This document shows positions 32,759 through 35,020 of a DNA stretch of 35,020 bases, piece after piece. A program made the position numbers and the translations under genes. Where the stretch lies: NCBI GenBank assembly GCA_947458405.1, contig CANGZW010000028.1, positions 1 through 35,020 of the forward strand. Reading direction: 5' to 3'. This stretch comes from Leptospiraceae bacterium (GTDB lineage Bacteria; Spirochaetota; Leptospiria; Leptospirales; Leptospiraceae). The notes below the pieces were generated by a model. The model searched no databases, had not been told where the DNA came from, and saw only the letters and a program-made list of their open reading frames with translations. How positions within the stretch are numbered: the stretch's first letter is position 1; each line of letters begins with the position of its first letter.

Positions 32759-32989
32759 GAAAATAGCCTAATATTAGATTTTTTTATTCTATACCTAAAT
32801 CTTGAGGTTTGTTAATTTAAAATCAAGTCTTTTTTAATCTGTTATGATAGTCATAAGCAACGATTCCTCATTCAAAATCTTCTGGATTAAATTCATCATG
32901 CAGCTACGTGTCTTCTGTAATTGAAGTGGAGGAGTATCTAAAATAAGTAAAATTGGTTTTTAGGGACTTTCCTTTTTGTTAAATAGATA
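32759..32989. other. 231-base gap with possible degenerate coding remnant
   Basis: No complete gene is seen. On the minus strand, between about 32920 and 32820, one frame reads HDEFNPEDFE, a stop, then GIVAYDYHNRLKK, which looks like a protein interrupted by a single stop codon. No family could be named. The rest is AT-rich without hairpins. Confidence 0.3.
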
Positions 32990-33217
32990 ATGCAGTGTAC
33001 GATTTGCAAATTCGATTTTGAAAAAGTTTATGGTTCTATAGGTAAGAATAAAATTAATGTTCATCGTACAAAGCCTCTATCGGAAATCAAAGGAAATTAT
33101 ATAATAGATCCCATTAATGATTTAGTTCATGTTTGTCCCAATAGTCATTTTTATGTACGTAGTAAATCGGCTCCATATATGATTGAAGAAATTAAGGGGA
33201 TGATGAATAGAAACTAG
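32990..33217 (+). pseudogene. HNH endonuclease (McrA-like) C-terminal fragment, active site degraded
   Basis: The 75 residues match the end of McrA-like HNH nucleases: CTICKFDFEKVYG (first CXXC), NVHRTKPLSEI and DPINDLVHVCPNSH. In intact members the core reads VHH...PLSEI with CPNCHAMIH. Here the second His of HH is Arg26, the second zinc Cys is Ser52 and the final His is Arg57. A stop lies two codons upstream of the ATG, so the N-terminal part is absent. A dead remnant of a modification-dependent or restriction nuclease is the best reading. Confidence 0.7.
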
Positions 33218-33270
33218 TAAATTAGATTAATTTATTTAAAAATGAAAAAATATAGTTATAATGAAAACAG

Positions 33271-33636
33271 TTATAACTTTATTTTAGTTAAAAACCATGT
33301 ATCAATTATCTCAATTTGTAGTTCACTCATAGATTTATAAATTAAACTAGATTGCTTAAAAGTAACATTCCCCAATTTATCACCATTGCTATCATTTAAG
33401 GAAATGGAAGCATTGATTCCCCCGTGTGCAACTTTATTTCTAAATGCTTTTAAGATACAAAATACATCTTCAGAATTTTCATCTCTAAAAAATTTTTCTA
33501 TTTTTTTAGATAATTTTTCTCCTTCTACTTTATTTACTAAAAAAATTTTCAATACATCAATTGATTTCTTATTGATATCTTTTATTAGCTTCTTTAATAT
33601 CTCAAATAAAATTTTATTAAAAATTAAATAGATCAA
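33271..33636 (-). CDS. Small HEPN-like protein (RX4H motif)
   Basis: The 121-residue, mostly helical protein has KAFRNKVAHGG at residues 63-73, an RX4H motif (Arg66, His71) of the HEPN type with the usual Asn after Arg. HEPN domains occur in RNase toxins and in defence and abortive-infection proteins, though non-catalytic 'RNKVAHG' domains are also common. The start is TTG (33634-33636) with AAAGGA about 11 bases upstream, and overlaps the end of the TPR gene by 20 bases. A start further upstream is blocked by a stop at 33652-33654. The family assignment is by motif only. Confidence 0.55.
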   Translation of the reverse strand: MIYLIFNKILFEILKKLIKDINKKSIDVLKIFLVNKVEGEKLSKKIEKFFRDENSEDVFCILKAFRNKVAHGGINASISLNDSNGDKLGNVTFKQSSLIYKSMSELQIEIIDTWFLTKIKL

Positions 33637-35020
33637 ATATGCTAAATCCTTTTAATTTCTTTATCCTTTTCTCGGTATTTATATAAGCCTGAGTATGTTT
33701 TAAACCTAGCTTTTTTCTAATTTTTTGTGCTTCCTCATAATAATCTATAGCTTTACTAGAATTATCTTTATTTTCGTAAGATAATCCAATTCTATATAAA
33801 GTATAAGCATAATCTTCTGTATCCTGAAGATTTAATTTTTCCCTTAACTTTAATTCTTTAAAATAGTATTCTAAGGACTTATCATAATCTCCTTTGGAAT
33901 TATAGTTTCTTCCTATCCAATATAAAGTAGTAGCATAACTATCTGTAATTTGAAGCTTAAGTTTTTCTTTGATTTTTAAGGCTTTAAAATAGTAATCCAA
34001 GGCTATATCATACTCACCTTTGGAATTATAGGTATTTCCTATCCAAGATAGAGAAGTAGCATAACTTTCTGTTTCTTGAAGATTAAGTTTTTCTCTTAAC
34101 CTTAATTCTTTAAAATAAAAATCTAAAGCCTTATCATATTCTCTTTTGGAATTATAGTTACATCCTATCCAATTTAAAGCAGCAGCATAATTTTTGGTAT
34201 CCTGAAGATTCAGTTTTTCTATTAACTTTAATTCTTTAAAATAGAAATCTAACGACTTATCATTTTCTCCCTTGGAATTATAATTTCTTCCTATCCAATA
34301 TAAAGTAGTTGCATAATCTTCTGTATCCTGAAGATTTAATTTTTCCCTTAACTTTAATTCTTTAAAATAGAAATCTAACGACTTATCATATTCTCCTTTG
34401 GAATTATAATTATATCCTATCCAATTTAAAGCAGCTGCATAATCTTTAGTATCCTGAAGATTCAGTTTTTCCCTTAACTTTAATTCTTTAAAGTAGTATT
34501 CTAAGGACTTATCATAATCTCCTTTGGAATTATAATTATATCCTATCCAATTTAAAGTATTAACATAATCTTCTGTATCCTGAAGATTCAGTTTTTCTAT
34601 TAACTTTAATTCTTTAAAATAAAAATCTAACGACTTATCATTTTCTCCCTTGGAATTATAATTTCTTCCTATCCAATATAAAGTAGTTGCATAATCTTCT
34701 GTTTCTTGAAGATTTAATTTTTCTCTTAACTTTAATTCTTTAAGATGGTATTCTAAGGACTTATCATATTCACCTTTGGAATAATAGTTACTTCCTATCC
34801 AATATAATGAATTAGCATAACTTTCTGTTTCTTGAAGATTAAGTTTTTCTCTTAACTTTAATTCTTTAAAATAAAAATCTAAGGACTTATCATATTCACC
34901 TTTGGAATTATAGCTACTTCCTATCCAATATAATGAATTAGCATAACTTTCTGTTTCTTGAAGATTAAGTTTTTCTCTTAACTTTAATTCTTTAAAATAA
35001 AAATCTAAGGACTTATCATA
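33617..35020 (-). CDS. Tandem 42-residue TPR protein, N-terminal part outside window
   Basis: The frame is open from the right edge (35020) to the TAA at 33617, at least 467 residues, with no ATG, GTG or TTG in frame until a TTG at 34000, so the real start lies beyond the window. The chain is built of 42-residue units of the form SLDFYFKELKLREKLNLQ, then ETESYATSLYWIG, then YNSKGEYDK. This is the long TPR of kinesin-light-chain type, used for protein binding. The last unit has diverged (GLSYENKDNSSKAIDYYEEA), and the chain ends KGFSIFDLFNF. Such repeats often form the sensor part of NACHT/NB-ARC or CHAT proteins, which cannot be checked here. Confidence 0.88.
   Translation of the reverse strand, partial: YDKSLDFYFKELKLREKLNLQETESYANSLYWIGSSYNSKGEYDKSLDFYFKELKLREKLNLQETESYANSLYWIGSNYYSKGEYDKSLEYHLKELKLREKLNLQETEDYATTLYWIGRNYNSKGENDKSLDFYFKELKLIEKLNLQDTEDYVNTLNWIGYNYNSKGDYDKSLEYYFKELKLREKLNLQDTKDYAAALNWIGYNYNSKGEYDKSLDFYFKELKLREKLNLQDTEDYATTLYWIGRNYNSKGENDKSLDFYFKELKLIEKLNLQDTKNYAAALNWIGCNYNSKREYDKALDFYFKELRLREKLNLQETESYATSLSWIGNTYNSKGEYDIALDYYFKALKIKEKLKLQITDSYATTLYWIGRNYNSKGDYDKSLEYYFKELKLREKLNLQDTEDYAYTLYRIGLSYENKDNSSKAIDYYEEAQKIRKKLGLKHTQAYINTEKRIKKLKGFSIFDLFNF
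33785..35020 (-). repeat. Tandem 126-bp repeat array inside the TPR gene
   Basis: The marker TCCTATCCA recurs at 33911, 34037, 34163, 34289, 34415, 34541, 34667, 34793 and 34919, exactly 126 bases apart; a diverged copy is at about 33785. A longer-range copy also exists: 34201-34322 matches 34579-34700 with one mismatch, 378 bases (three units) apart. The last two units (34793-34894 and 34919-35020) are identical. This indicates recent duplication or conversion of units. Confidence 0.92.

Noticed and set aside
33785-35020. Regular direct repeats that could be mistaken for a CRISPR array
   Set aside because: The 126-bp units are coding throughout, with an open frame and TPR consensus, and there are no unique spacers.

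Overview
The window is about 35 kb of AT-rich bacterial chromosome. It most likely comes from a spirochaete of the Leptospira lineage. That is an inference from the low GC content, the ribosomal protein L28 sequence, a loose lipobox on a small lipoprotein, several outer-membrane or secreted proteins without known domains, and frequent TTG starts. No 16S rRNA or other decisive marker is present.

Layout. Positions 1-3273 hold the 3' part of a repeat-rich hypothetical gene and a translationally coupled pair of secreted proteins, one of them a likely outer-membrane beta-barrel. Positions 3487-7446 hold a short hypothetical gene and then a tightly overlapping plus-strand cluster: a membrane-anchored beta-lactamase-like protein whose catalytic motifs look destroyed, an EF-G/ribosomal-protection-type GTPase, and an 81-residue unknown. 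Positions 7437-26106 are almost entirely minus strand and read as ordinary chromosome: a SulP transporter with STAS and cyclic-nucleotide domains, prepilin peptidase, class I aminotransferase, a DUF2079-type membrane protein, FadI-like thiolase, thioredoxin-like protein, histidine phosphatase, purL, a GGQ ribosome-rescue-type factor, two small enzymes including nth, rpmB, a LOG-family protein, a Cys-rich lipoprotein, an aldose-epimerase-like protein, an inositol-monophosphatase-family enzyme and a UvrD/PcrA helicase. Positions 26245-30653 are plus strand: a phasin-like coiled-coil protein, an MFS exporter, a class IV aminotransferase and uvrC.

From the tRNA-Arg gene (31197-31268) to the right edge the character changes. 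Within 3.7 kb there is an IS1595/ISXO2-like transposase without a normal start codon, an intact MntA-type antitoxin next to a HepT toxin reduced to its last 49 residues, an HNH nuclease fragment with lost active-site residues, a small HEPN-like protein with an RX4H motif, and a gene for a tandem 42-residue TPR protein that runs off the right edge. This looks like an accessory island beside a tRNA gene that is partly decaying.

Functional links. The housekeeping part contains two DNA-repair functions on different operons (nth, uvrC) plus a repair-type helicase. The 4-bp overlaps between nth, the thioesterase and the GGQ factor, followed closely by purL, suggest one long transcript. The places most deserving a second look are the pseudo-hydrolase/EF-G-like cluster, the twin CX3CX3C lipoprotein, and the TPR + HEPN pair in the accessory region, whose N-terminal effector part lies outside the window.
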